From NCBI GenBank assembly GCA_964574495.1, contig CAZNNT010000001.1:33934-97933 (forward strand): 64,000 nucleotides of DNA, read 5' to 3'. The position numbers were made by a program, and so were the translations under genes. This document shows positions 8,008 to 16,961 of the stretch, piece after piece. The number at the start of each line of letters is the position of its first letter. The stretch's first letter is position 1. The stretch comes from HO2-45-28 sp964574495 (lineage in GTDB: Bacteria > Patescibacteriota > Minisyncoccia > HO2-45-28). The notes under the pieces are model-generated. The model was not told where the DNA came from. It saw only the letters and a list, made by a program, of their open reading frames with translations, and searched no databases.

Positions 8008-8974
8008 GAAAATATGCCCTCTTTAAAGCTAAAGCGTTTTTTAAGTCCGAAGCGGATTCTTCCAAATTACTGTACCCCTTTTTCTCGCGCGTTTTTTTTA
8101 TAAAAAACGCGAGTTCTTTGCGGTACATATCATTGCCTCCGGCTTTGATTTTAAAAATCTTTGTTCTCTTGTCGGTATGAAGTTTTATTTCATTATCTTC
8201 ACTGCCTCGCCGCAGAATCTTCTCCCAGATTAGCGTCCCGCGGCTCCCCAAAATCTCGCAGTATCTTTTTCCCGGAACCTGAAAATAATCCTGATGAACC
8301 GAAATTATTTTGCCCTTTTCGGAAACAAAAAGACCTTCAGCCATGTCTTCGGATTTAATTTTCAGGTCTGAAATATTTCCGGAAAATCCTTTAACGAACC
8401 GCAATTTTTCTCCGAGAAGCCAGGCGGGATAATTTATCTCGTGAATTAAATCCAAAGTTACGCCTCCGCCTTTTTTGGAGTCGCCGGAATAGCTTTTTCG
8501 GTAATCCCCCTTTCTCCAAGTTCTCAAATCCTTTCCGGCCGAAACGCGCATGGAAAGTATGACGCTGATTTTTTTTTGCTTGATCATTTTTTTCAAAAAT
8601 ACGAGCGGCTTAAAAAATTGGAGGCAGTAAGCCACGAAAAACACCGGCTTTCGCTTTTTAATTTCTTTTCGTATTTTGGCGATGTCTTTTAAAGAATGGG
8701 ATATCGGTTTTTCCACGAAAATGCCCGCGGGATTATGACGGAGGCAGCGCAAAATCGTCGCGGCGTGCTTGTGAGTTTCGTTGGTTATGAAAAAAATATC
8801 CGGGCCGGCGGCGTAAAATTTTTTTTCCGAAGAAAAAAACCGGATATTCTTATCCGAACTTTTCACATCCTTTCTTTTGGTCAGCACGTTAAGGATTGAG
8901 CGCGGGAAAAGTTCGCGGATGTTGGCCGCGTGCCTCTGGCCGATTGAACCGTAACCGATAAGCCCCATGTTCAT
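7997..8974 (-). CDS. Gfo/Idh/MocA family oxidoreductase
   Basis: A 325-aa dehydrogenase. The N-terminal NAD(P)-binding motif GLIGYGSIGQRH is followed by GIFVEKPISH, where the EKP lysine is the family's catalytic/cofactor residue, and then by the C-terminal alpha/beta substrate domain. It lies between the synthase and CMP-transferase genes of the nonulosonate operon, a common place for this family. Its substrate is not known there; oxidation or epimerisation of the sugar is possible. Start is ATG at 8974 without a Shine-Dalgarno. Confidence 0.82.
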   Translation of the reverse strand: MNMGLIGYGSIGQRHAANIRELFPRSILNVLTKRKDVKSSDKNIRFFSSEKKFYAAGPDIFFITNETHKHAATILRCLRHNPAGIFVEKPISHSLKDIAKIRKEIKKRKPVFFVAYCLQFFKPLVFLKKMIKQKKISVILSMRVSAGKDLRTWRKGDYRKSYSGDSKKGGGVTLDLIHEINYPAWLLGEKLRFVKGFSGNISDLKIKSEDMAEGLFVSEKGKIISVHQDYFQVPGKRYCEILGSRGTLIWEKILRRGSEDNEIKLHTDKRTKIFKIKAGGNDMYRKELAFFIKKTREKKGYSNLEESASDLKNALALKRAYFHGF

Positions 8975-8978
8975 AAAA

Positions 8979-9713
8979 TTATTTTAAGTTCTTAATTCTA
9001 TTTTTTATAACCCCTTTCTTTTTGTATAAAATTTCGGCCAGCGCCCAGTCCTCCGGCGCGTCCAAATCCACCGACCTCCATTTATCGCAAACCACGGCTT
9101 TGGTTTTTTTGGTCAAAACCGTTTTTTCTTTCAGAAGCGCGGATGTTTTAACAATGTAGACAAAACAGCCGTTGAGGAGATAAGCGACATTCCAATCCTG
9201 AATGTTGGACGACTTGAATTTAACCTTATTTGCTAAAATGATATTTTTATTTTTATCCAGCCAATAAAGCCGGGGGTGGGTTGGAGCTACAGTTAAAACC
9301 GTCGTGGCGTCGGTTCGTTTCATCAAATCCCACGAGGCCTCAATGTCTCTATTTTCGCGAAGGGGCGAGGTGGTCTGCAAAATTACAATATGAGTCGGCT
9401 CATATTTTTCATCTTTTTTTAGACGTTTTAACAGAAACACTATGGCGTCAATCACCTGCGCCTTATCGCCCGCTAAACTTTTCGGCCTTAAATACGGAAC
9501 TTCGGCGCCGTATTTTTTGGAAATGGAGGCGATTTTGGGCGAGTCGGTATCAACCACCACGCGGTCAATCCATGGAATTTTTTTGGCCTGCAAAATCGTG
9601 TAAGCAATCAGCGGTTTGCCCAGAAAATTTCTTATGTTTTTATTGCGGATTCTTTTTGAACCGGCTCTGGCGGGAATTACGGCTAAAACCGTTTTATTTT
9701 TCTTAATTTTCAT
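8979..9713 (-). CDS. legF: CMP-nonulosonate cytidylyltransferase (NeuA/LegF family)
   Basis: A 244-aa nucleotidyltransferase beginning with the CTP-binding signature VIPARAGSKRIRNKN (residues 12-26), with later motifs VDTDSP and LQTTSPLRENRDI. It transfers CMP to the 2-hydroxyl of a nonulosonic acid, giving the activated donor for glycosyltransfer. It sits 5 nt after the amidotransferase gene and 4 nt before the Gfo/Idh/MocA gene, in the same operon as the NeuB-type synthase. A C-terminal tail KGVIKNRIKNLK is basic. The exact sugar (Leg, Pse or a derivative) cannot be read from the sequence. Confidence 0.88.
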   Translation of the reverse strand: MKIKKNKTVLAVIPARAGSKRIRNKNIRNFLGKPLIAYTILQAKKIPWIDRVVVDTDSPKIASISKKYGAEVPYLRPKSLAGDKAQVIDAIVFLLKRLKKDEKYEPTHIVILQTTSPLRENRDIEASWDLMKRTDATTVLTVAPTHPRLYWLDKNKNIILANKVKFKSSNIQDWNVAYLLNGCFVYIVKTSALLKEKTVLTKKTKAVVCDKWRSVDLDAPEDWALAEILYKKKGVIKNRIKNLK

Positions 9714-9718
9714 GGCTA

Positions 9719-11017
9719 TTAAACCAGGCCTTTGAGCGGCGTTTGATTTTCGCCGGGATCTTCGCCTGCCGGACCGCCGTTAGACACTACTTTTTTCAAC
9801 CGCCATAAATCGTCTTCTCCCTTTTTCCAAACATGGGGCATTCTGTATTTATCCATAATTTTCCAGAAATGCTCTTCGCTGATTCCCAGATAATCCAAAA
9901 AATTCTGAAAATATTTTTTAGGAAATTCGTGGTCGTATCTATGCACCAGCGAAACCGCCTCTTCCCTTGTGATGTGGCCGCATCTGATTTCACTGCAGGC
10001 CTCGCGGGTAGCCCGCCCGTAGCCGAATTTAATATAGGCCAAGAGCCAATGGAACGGGTCCAATTGGTCGTCAATGCTGCAGTGCTTGGTATAAGTGCCT
10101 TCGGTACGTTCGGTGTTGGCTTCAAATCCGGTGTGTTTTGAAGCGTAGTAAAAATTTTCCTGCGGCACCCAGAGTTTATAGTAAGACCACCAGTGCATCT
10201 GCAAATCAAGTTTTTTAATTTCATCAAGCGCCGGCGGACGGTAAAAATCAAACTGATTATCTTTAAGCTCGGAAGCCGAAAAAATTCCCATTTTAAAACC
10301 TTCCGCGAGCAAAACATCCACTCCGGCTCCTTTAAAATAAAGCTCGTCCCAATCCTCGGGCGATTCATAGGGTTTGTTTTCGTTTTTAAACGACCCGCCG
10401 TATTCAATCTCGCCGTTTTCGCCGTAAAAAATCAGGGGGATTTTAAAGCGATGGGCCATCTGAAAAGCCAGCGCTTTTTGCCCGAAAGTGAACGGCTCCC
10501 ACGGATCGCCCTTCAATTCAAAAGCCACGCGGGCAAGTTTGCGATGCAAAATTCCGTTCGGCCAAACGAGCACTCCGTCAAGCCCGCTCTGAATAAAATT
10601 AAAATAATTCTGCCAGCCGATATCGGTATAAATAAACGGCGCCCAGGTTACGGCTAAAGGATGCATTCCGCGGGCTTTCAATTGATGCGTTACCAAAGCG
10701 CTGTCTTTTCCCGCGCTGCCCGGAACAATGACGTCAAAACCGCCGTTTTTAGACCGGTGTTTGTCCAGAAGCGCTTCCAATTCTTTTTCCCGTTTAGCCC
10801 AATCAATTACTCCGCCGAATTTTTTTTCGGCGTATTTGCAGGCGTTGCAGATGCCGTCGGCGTCAAACTCGGTTCTGGGACGCTGATTGGATATGACGCA
10901 TTTTTTGCAAAATAAAATTTTTTGAGGCAGTAACTTCAGCTGCCGGTCCTTGGTCTTAAATTCATACTGCCGATATTTTGTTTCATCTATGTTTAATTTA
11001 GGAAATTTATATTTCAT
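9719..11017 (-). CDS. N-acetyl sugar amidotransferase (WbuX/WbpG/PseA family)
   Basis: A 432-aa ATP-pyrophosphatase. N-terminal cysteine pairs C37-x2-C40 and C57-x2-C60 form a zinc-binding site, and the PP-loop is PGSAGKDS (residues 99-106, an A in place of the usual second G). Proteins of this family turn an acetamido group into an acetamidino group, using ammonia from a partner HisH-like glutaminase. That partner pair is fused in the next gene upstream (11035-12567), 17 nt away. The ATG at 11017 is chosen over a TTG two codons upstream. Homologous trios act in Pseudomonas O-antigen and in Campylobacter/Legionella nonulosonate pathways. Confidence 0.85.
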   Translation of the reverse strand: MKYKFPKLNIDETKYRQYEFKTKDRQLKLLPQKILFCKKCVISNQRPRTEFDADGICNACKYAEKKFGGVIDWAKREKELEALLDKHRSKNGGFDVIVPGSAGKDSALVTHQLKARGMHPLAVTWAPFIYTDIGWQNYFNFIQSGLDGVLVWPNGILHRKLARVAFELKGDPWEPFTFGQKALAFQMAHRFKIPLIFYGENGEIEYGGSFKNENKPYESPEDWDELYFKGAGVDVLLAEGFKMGIFSASELKDNQFDFYRPPALDEIKKLDLQMHWWSYYKLWVPQENFYYASKHTGFEANTERTEGTYTKHCSIDDQLDPFHWLLAYIKFGYGRATREACSEIRCGHITREEAVSLVHRYDHEFPKKYFQNFLDYLGISEEHFWKIMDKYRMPHVWKKGEDDLWRLKKVVSNGGPAGEDPGENQTPLKGLV

Positions 11018-11034
11018 GACCAATCCAAACTATA

Positions 11035-12567
11035 TCATAAATTACGCTCTTTGCAAAACGCTTCCAGAATTTTTAATCCGGCTTGTCCGCTTCGCTCCGG
11101 ATGAAACTGGGTCGCAAAAATATTGTCTTTTTTTACCGCGGAGCAGAATCTTTGGCCTCCGTATTCCGAAACGGCGGCCACCACGCTTTGGTCTTCCGGT
11201 TCCGGATAATAAGAGTGCACGAAATAGACCATTTCATCGCCGCCGGCGTTTTGGCGCTTCGGATTTTTCAAATAATTCCATCCTATATGAGGCAGTTTAT
11301 ATCTGTTTAAATTAACTTCGGACGGTTTTTTAAAAGATACGACCCGGCCGCCAATCAAATCAAGGCCTTTGTGCAAGCCGAACTCTTCGCTTTCCGAAAA
11401 AAGAAGCTGCATACCCAGACATATCCCTAAAAACGGTTTGCCGGATTTAACTTCTTCCACAAGCGGCTCAATAAGACCCATATTTTTCAGGGCGTTCATT
11501 CCGTGCTCATACGCTCCGACTCCGGGCAAAACCAGACATTTGACATTTTTAAATTCCGAAGGACTTTCAATTACTTTTACGCTTTTTCCCAGACGCTCAA
11601 ACGCTTTCAAAACGCTTTTTACATTATTAAGTTTGTAATTAATCACGCCGATGTCGCGCTTTTGGCCGATTTTTAACAAGTCCTCGCGGCTTTCCTTGCC
11701 TATGTCAATTCCCAAATTTTCGTCTCCCAGCTGCCTTAAAGTGAATCGATTATAGTCAAAGATGCCGGCCGCGGACGCCGACCCCGACTTTTTTTTCGCG
11801 TCCGAAACATTCCTCACCTTAATTCCGGCTTTCAAAAGCGCGGTTTTGACATCATCAATATCCGCTTCTTTATAGTGAAAAATGGAGGCCGCGGCCACCG
11901 CGTCGGCGTCAGTCGTCTTGAAACAATCAACAAAATCCTCCGGTTTAGCCGCGCCGCCCGAAGCAATGACCGGAATTGAAACGGCTCCAGACACTTCTTT
12001 TACAAGCTCCAGATCAAGCCCGTTTTTAGCGCCTTCCATATCAACCGAGGTCAATAAAATCTCGCCCGCGCCCAATTCTTCGCCTCTTTTGGCCCACGAA
12101 ACGGCATTCAGGCCGGTTGTTTGCCGGCCGTTATCGGTGTAGGCCTCCCATTTGCCCGGCGATATTTTTTTGGCTTCAATTGAAAGCACGACGCACTGCG
12201 ACCCGAAACGCTCCGAGGCCTCCTTAATCAATCGCGGATTTTTGGTGGCGGCCGTGTTTACGGCCACCTTGTCGGCTCCGGCTCGCAATAAATTTTCTAT
12301 GTCTTCAATCGTACGAACTCCGCCGCCGGCGGTAAAAGGAATAAATATTTTTTCGGTCGCGCGCTCCACAATATTTAAAAGATTCTTACGGCCGTATAAA
12401 CTGGCGACGGTATCTAAATAAATCAATTCATCAGCGCCCTGCAAATAATATTCCTCGGCTATGTCTTCCGGCCTGCCCATCACGCGCAAACATTCAAACT
12501 GGACGCCCTTAACCACATTGGGGCCCTTAATATCCAGTCGGGCAATGACGCGTATGTTTTTGTCCAT
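11035..12567 (-). CDS. HisF-HisH fusion (WbuZ-WbuY type) for sugar amidation
   Basis: A 510-aa fusion. Residues 1-252 are a HisF-like (beta-alpha)8 barrel: D12 in ARLDIKGP, TAGGGVRTIED at 79-89, LLTSVDMEG at 171-179, ASGGAAKPED. Residues ~253-303 are a linker, and ~304-510 are a HisH glutaminase with nucleophile C383 (GICLGMQ) and H489/E491 (FHPERSG). The second barrel carboxylate, Asp130 in Thermotoga HisF, aligns with E131 here. No other histidine genes are present and the WbuX-like amidotransferase follows. The likely role is therefore ammonia delivery for acetamidino formation, not histidine synthesis. The domain order is the reverse of eukaryotic HIS7. Confidence 0.88.
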   Translation of the reverse strand: MDKNIRVIARLDIKGPNVVKGVQFECLRVMGRPEDIAEEYYLQGADELIYLDTVASLYGRKNLLNIVERATEKIFIPFTAGGGVRTIEDIENLLRAGADKVAVNTAATKNPRLIKEASERFGSQCVVLSIEAKKISPGKWEAYTDNGRQTTGLNAVSWAKRGEELGAGEILLTSVDMEGAKNGLDLELVKEVSGAVSIPVIASGGAAKPEDFVDCFKTTDADAVAAASIFHYKEADIDDVKTALLKAGIKVRNVSDAKKKSGSASAAGIFDYNRFTLRQLGDENLGIDIGKESREDLLKIGQKRDIGVINYKLNNVKSVLKAFERLGKSVKVIESPSEFKNVKCLVLPGVGAYEHGMNALKNMGLIEPLVEEVKSGKPFLGICLGMQLLFSESEEFGLHKGLDLIGGRVVSFKKPSEVNLNRYKLPHIGWNYLKNPKRQNAGGDEMVYFVHSYYPEPEDQSVVAAVSEYGGQRFCSAVKKDNIFATQFHPERSGQAGLKILEAFCKERNL

Positions 12568-12582
12568 TGGCTTGCCTTACGT

Positions 12583-14361
12583 TTATTTTTTGATAATAAG
12601 AGTTCTATTAAGCAGTAAGGCATCCAAGTCGGATTCAATAAAAGTGTGCCAGGCGTCTTCGGCGTTCCTGACAATCGGCTCGCCGTGCAGATTAAACGAG
12701 GTGTTTAAGAGCGCTCCCACACCGGTCTGTTTTTCAAATTCCTGAATCAAGGCGTAATATTCGGGGTTGGACTCTTCTTCCAAAATCTGGGGACGCGCCG
12801 TAAAATCAGCCGGATGAATCGCGGCTTTCAGGTGTTCTTGCCCTAAAAGCGTAGTATCAAAAGCCATTGTCATAAAGGGCGACTTTAAATTTTTGGGATT
12901 AACCAGGTAATCATTCGCGCGATAATCAAGAATTGAAGGCGTAAAAGGCATCCAGAAATCACGGTATTTTATTTTGTCGTTGATTAAACGGATGTTGTCA
13001 AAATTGGATGGATGGCAAAGAATGGAACGATTGCCCAGAGCTCTCGCCCCAAACTCGCCCCTCCCCGCGCATCTTGCCACAATTTTGTTTTTAGCGAGCA
13101 GGTCCGCGATTTGCTTATTTGACGCTTCGTAAACTATCTCGTAACCGGCAATATCATATTTCGCGATAAGTTTTTTTATTTCGTCATCGGTTATAGCGTA
13201 GCCCAGATAAACATTGGTTGGCGTTTTTGGAGCAATCCCCTTTTCCGCAAAAAGCGCGAATGCCGCCCCTATCGCCGTTGATTCATCCCCGCCCGATGCC
13301 GGCACAAAAAAATAATTCAATCCGTCAATTTCGGCAAGCGTCTTATTGGCCTTAACATTCATAGCGAGCCCTCCGCTAAAAACAAGCGAGTCAACCCGCA
13401 GATGGTTTAAAACATTTTTCGCCCAGACGGCTAAAACCTCTTCCACCCATTTCTGGAGGCCGCCGGCAATGCCGTCAAAACGGACGCCTTCCAGCTTGTC
13501 TTTGAAATAAAAATACATGTCCGACGGCTTTTTATTCCATTTAAAATCCAGGCCGTCGGCGACCAGGGTTTCCTTAAAGACATCGTAGGCCGGCTTTAAA
13601 ACATAGTCCTTGGCGTAGGGCGCTAAACCCATAACTTTATATTCGTGCTCAAAAGGCCTCATTCCGAGAAGTAAAGTAATATAGCGATAGATTCTTGCCA
13701 GATTGCACATGGCGCTTCCATGAATTTTTTCAAGTTTCCCGTTTTCGGCGACATAAATAGAGGCGTTTTCGCCGTCGCCCCAGCCGTCGGCCGTAATTAC
13801 GCCGATTCTTTTTGAGCGCTCCAAGGGCGAGGCGTAATAAGCGTAACCGGCGTGAGCCAAATGATGATTGACGAATATAACCTTTCCTGGATCAATGCCC
13901 AATTGCTTGACGGCAACTTTGATTCTTTCCTTATTAAATGCCTCGCTCCATTTTTCTTTCGGCTCGGTTTTCATAAAGCCGAAATCGTAATATTCTTTTT
14001 CGGGAAAATTAAAACGCTTTTCCTGCATCACGTTTTCCCAAAAAGACGATTCTTTATTTTCAAGTAAAACCGGCTTCCAGTATTCATTCATTTCGCGAAG
14101 GTAATCTGAAACGCGAAATCTGGTGATTCTTTTTATTTTTAACTGCGCGGGGTCCGTAATCTGGCAGGTATAGGCGACAAAATCCACCTCTTCCGGCTTT
14201 ACGCCCGTAAGACGAAAGGCCTCTTCCACGCTTTTGAAGGGATAGCCAACTTCGTTTTTGGACCTCTCAATCCGCTCTTCGGAAGAGGCGTATAAAACTT
14301 CGCCGTCTTTTATCAGCGCGGCTGTCGCGTTATGGTCCTCATTTATTCCCAGGATAATCAT
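12583..14361 (-). CDS. Carbamoyltransferase (NodU/TobZ/CmcH family)
   Basis: A 592-aa enzyme with the Kae1-like N-terminal domain (LGINEDHNATAALIKDGEV; metal-site VNHHLAHAG; ADGWGDGENAS) and the C-terminal YrdC-like part (GARALGNRSILCHP, LNTSFNLHGEPIV). It makes carbamoyl-adenylate from carbamoyl phosphate and ATP and passes the carbamoyl group to a sugar hydroxyl. It is the first gene of the minus-strand nonulosonate operon. TATTAT stands about 12 nt before the ATG and no Shine-Dalgarno is visible, so the message may be leaderless. Its acceptor is probably the nonulosonate or another residue of the glycan. Confidence 0.87.
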   Translation of the reverse strand: MIILGINEDHNATAALIKDGEVLYASSEERIERSKNEVGYPFKSVEEAFRLTGVKPEEVDFVAYTCQITDPAQLKIKRITRFRVSDYLREMNEYWKPVLLENKESSFWENVMQEKRFNFPEKEYYDFGFMKTEPKEKWSEAFNKERIKVAVKQLGIDPGKVIFVNHHLAHAGYAYYASPLERSKRIGVITADGWGDGENASIYVAENGKLEKIHGSAMCNLARIYRYITLLLGMRPFEHEYKVMGLAPYAKDYVLKPAYDVFKETLVADGLDFKWNKKPSDMYFYFKDKLEGVRFDGIAGGLQKWVEEVLAVWAKNVLNHLRVDSLVFSGGLAMNVKANKTLAEIDGLNYFFVPASGGDESTAIGAAFALFAEKGIAPKTPTNVYLGYAITDDEIKKLIAKYDIAGYEIVYEASNKQIADLLAKNKIVARCAGRGEFGARALGNRSILCHPSNFDNIRLINDKIKYRDFWMPFTPSILDYRANDYLVNPKNLKSPFMTMAFDTTLLGQEHLKAAIHPADFTARPQILEEESNPEYYALIQEFEKQTGVGALLNTSFNLHGEPIVRNAEDAWHTFIESDLDALLLNRTLIIKK

Positions 14362-14372
14362 AAAATATTTTT

Positions 14373-14378
14373 TATAAT
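14373..14378 (+). promoter_or_regulatory. -10 box close to the YfhO-like gene start
   Basis: A perfect TATAAT 10 nt before the ATG at 14388, in a 26-nt divergent gap shared with the carbamoyltransferase gene. No good -35 is seen. If used, the transcript would start at or next to the start codon. Confidence 0.4.
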
Positions 14379-14387
14379 ACGATATTG

Positions 14388-16961
14388 ATGGACGGCGGTC
14401 AATATGATATTATTTTGGGCATGGTAAAAATTGAAGAACTAAAACGTTGGCAGTACGGGTTATTCGCGGCTCTGGTCATGCTTGCGGGATTTGTGATTTT
14501 ATTTTGGCCGGAAATTACCGGAAAAAACTTGCCGCCGATAGGAAACATAGGCCTATACCACTACATATATTTCACGGCTACGAGTTTTTTCATAAATATC
14601 CTTAATATGCTGCCGAACTGGTGGCCGGCCTATAATTCGGGGTACCCCATAAACCTTACTTTGGACGGCTTTCTTAATCCCTTTTTTCTTTTGGCGCTAA
14701 AATTCATTCCTCCGTTTTTAGCCAACAATTTGGCGATTATTTTTCTTTTCGTCATAAACGGCTTGAGTTTTTACGCGCTGGCGAGAGCGCTGAAATTAAG
14801 CAGGACGGCAGGCCTTATCAGCGCGATTTCATACGCTTTTAGCGGCGTTATTGTTCACTTCTCGGTGGTAACCACGATTGCCGCCTTAATGCCTTTTCTG
14901 CCGCTTTCTTTTTTATGCTGTCTTAAAATTTTTGAAGGCCGGACAAAATGGTTCTGGGCGTGGCTGGCTCTGATGACTTATTCCTGGTTCGGGGGATGGT
15001 CTGAAATGATTGTTTACGCCTTAACTGCCGTGGGATTTTTTGCGGTATATTTAATATTCAAAAACAGGAAGTCGGAAAATTTCAGTTTTTATTATCCCCT
15101 GCTTTTTTTCGGCGCCATTCCCTTGAGTATGCTGATTTTATCTCCGTGGTTTTTATCAATTTTGCATTTTGTTTCTTACTCCGAAAGAGCCGGGGGAACG
15201 GGAGAGGCGGGCAAATACATGCCGACGACTCTCTCTCATCTTCTTCATATGCTAAATCCCCGCATTTCCGTTCTTTACGGCGACCTCTTGCCGTTTTTCT
15301 CTTTAGGCAATCATCCCTATTTTTTGTTTTTTGGCACTTTGCCGTTTCTGTTGGCGCTCTCGGCCTTTTTTATAAAAAATCTCAAGGAAAATAAAAACCT
15401 GTTATTTTTTATGGGATTGTCCGCCGGCGCCATTTTTATGACCGTGAACAACTCGCCTCTGTTCTGGCTGTTTCATCAGATTCCGGTGCTGAAGTGGTTT
15501 GGAGGATACTGGAAATGGTCGTTTGTCATTGTTTTTTCGCTGGCAATGCTGGCCGGCTACGGTTTTGACAACATTGGAGATTTTTTCCGGCGTAAATTTT
15601 CTAAACGCGCGATTGCGGTTTTGTGGATATTTTTTGCCGTAGCTTTAATCGGCGCCGGAACTATCGCCATTTTTGACCGCAAAATCCAATCAACGATTAC
15701 CTCTTACGGCGTGGCTCACTACCAGAACGCAAGCGGTCGGGTTTTTGTCCGGCCGGCGGCCTATTACGAAAGGACGGTAAAAGAAATAGCCGAAAGTTTA
15801 ACCTACAATTTCTCTTTAAAAAACAAGTGGATTATTCTTATGACCGTTTTGTGGTTTATGACTCTGCTTTATTTCACCCTCGGCAGGAAGTATGGCGAAA
15901 TAAACCTCCAAAGGTGGAAGGCCTTTGCGATTCTGGTGGCTTTTGCCGGAAGCGTTCTTCCTTGGTACGGATTTCTAAAGGGGCCCCCCATATCTTATCT
16001 TAGAAATGAACCCGAAACGGCAAAATTTCTGCACTCAATCGAGGCCTACGCTTCAAACAAATTGCCGCTTAGCGGCCCGTCAAAAGATCTGGTGCCATAT
16101 AGAATTTTTCTTTATGTGCCGGAACAATATGTCGCTGAAATTTCCGAAAAATACGGCAGTAAATTCGCTTTTGGAGAAGCCAATTACGATTTATTTAAAG
16201 AAATGATGGATGATAACGCCCATGTATTTTTCAATTTTGACACTTTTCAAAACCATCAAACGCTCTCGCTCCAGCGCCTTATGGATGTTTATTTTTTAGT
16301 CAGGCGCCAGGACTTAAACTACCAAAACCGCTTTACGGCTACTACGCCTTTTGAAAAATTCGTGGAGGATTTTTCAAAAGAAAAAAATATGCGGCTTTTG
16401 GGGGCGTTAAACGTAAAATACATTCTGTCGTTTTTTGAATTAAAAACGGGGATGAAGCCGATTTTTACGAATTACATCAGGGGTATAGTTCCGATTTATA
16501 TTTATAAAAACCCTTATTTTATGCCGAGATGGCATTTTGCCGATAAAATTTTGTGGGCGGATGGCGGCAAGGAGGACCCTCTAAAGACGCTTGACGGCGT
16601 AGAAAATCTTTCATCTATAACCCTCCTTGAAACGCAGACCTCGGGCGATCCGGCGCTCCTGACTAAATCAAATCCGAACGACAAAATAGAATTGGAACTT
16701 TATACCGCGGGCGCCTTACGTTTAAAAACAAAAACGGAAAATTACCGCTTTTTGGTATTTTCTGAAAGCCGTTTTCCCGACTTTTGGCAAGCGACGATTA
16801 ACGGGCAAAAGACCCCGATTTATACCGCCAATTATCTTTATCAGGCGATTTTGGTCCCTCCCGGAGAAAACATCGTTGAATTTCGCTATCCTAAACTAAT
16901 GGAGCAAAGCGCCATTGCGCTAAATAAACGCATTGAAAGCTTGCTTAAAATAAATAATTAA
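14388..16961 (+). CDS. YfhO-like multi-spanning membrane protein
   Basis: About 857 aa from the ATG at 14388; another ATG at 14421 (MVKIEELKRW) is equally possible, and neither has a Shine-Dalgarno. The N-terminal ~430 residues hold around ten hydrophobic helices, followed by a large extracytoplasmic part. The C-terminus has FSESRFPDFWQATINGQ and PIYTANYLYQAILVPPGE, the closing motif of the YfhO family (GT-C-like proteins linked to glycosylation of lipoteichoic acid and other polymers). It likely transfers a sugar from a polyprenyl-phosphate donor outside the membrane. Its stop codon directly abuts the ATG of the next gene, so the two are cotranscribed. Confidence 0.75.
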   Translation: MDGGQYDIILGMVKIEELKRWQYGLFAALVMLAGFVILFWPEITGKNLPPIGNIGLYHYIYFTATSFFINILNMLPNWWPAYNSGYPINLTLDGFLNPFFLLALKFIPPFLANNLAIIFLFVINGLSFYALARALKLSRTAGLISAISYAFSGVIVHFSVVTTIAALMPFLPLSFLCCLKIFEGRTKWFWAWLALMTYSWFGGWSEMIVYALTAVGFFAVYLIFKNRKSENFSFYYPLLFFGAIPLSMLILSPWFLSILHFVSYSERAGGTGEAGKYMPTTLSHLLHMLNPRISVLYGDLLPFFSLGNHPYFLFFGTLPFLLALSAFFIKNLKENKNLLFFMGLSAGAIFMTVNNSPLFWLFHQIPVLKWFGGYWKWSFVIVFSLAMLAGYGFDNIGDFFRRKFSKRAIAVLWIFFAVALIGAGTIAIFDRKIQSTITSYGVAHYQNASGRVFVRPAAYYERTVKEIAESLTYNFSLKNKWIILMTVLWFMTLLYFTLGRKYGEINLQRWKAFAILVAFAGSVLPWYGFLKGPPISYLRNEPETAKFLHSIEAYASNKLPLSGPSKDLVPYRIFLYVPEQYVAEISEKYGSKFAFGEANYDLFKEMMDDNAHVFFNFDTFQNHQTLSLQRLMDVYFLVRRQDLNYQNRFTATTPFEKFVEDFSKEKNMRLLGALNVKYILSFFELKTGMKPIFTNYIRGIVPIYIYKNPYFMPRWHFADKILWADGGKEDPLKTLDGVENLSSITLLETQTSGDPALLTKSNPNDKIELELYTAGALRLKTKTENYRFLVFSESRFPDFWQATINGQKTPIYTANYLYQAILVPPGENIVEFRYPKLMEQSAIALNKRIESLLKINN

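Noticed and set aside
9796..10407. Long open frame inside the WbuX-like gene on the same strand
   Set aside because: It is out of frame with the conserved amidotransferase, low in recognisable motifs and wholly contained within it, so it is a shadow.
11035..12567. Histidine biosynthesis assignment (true IGP synthase)
   Set aside because: No other his genes are nearby, the barrel carboxylate is changed, and a WbuX-like amidotransferase is adjacent.
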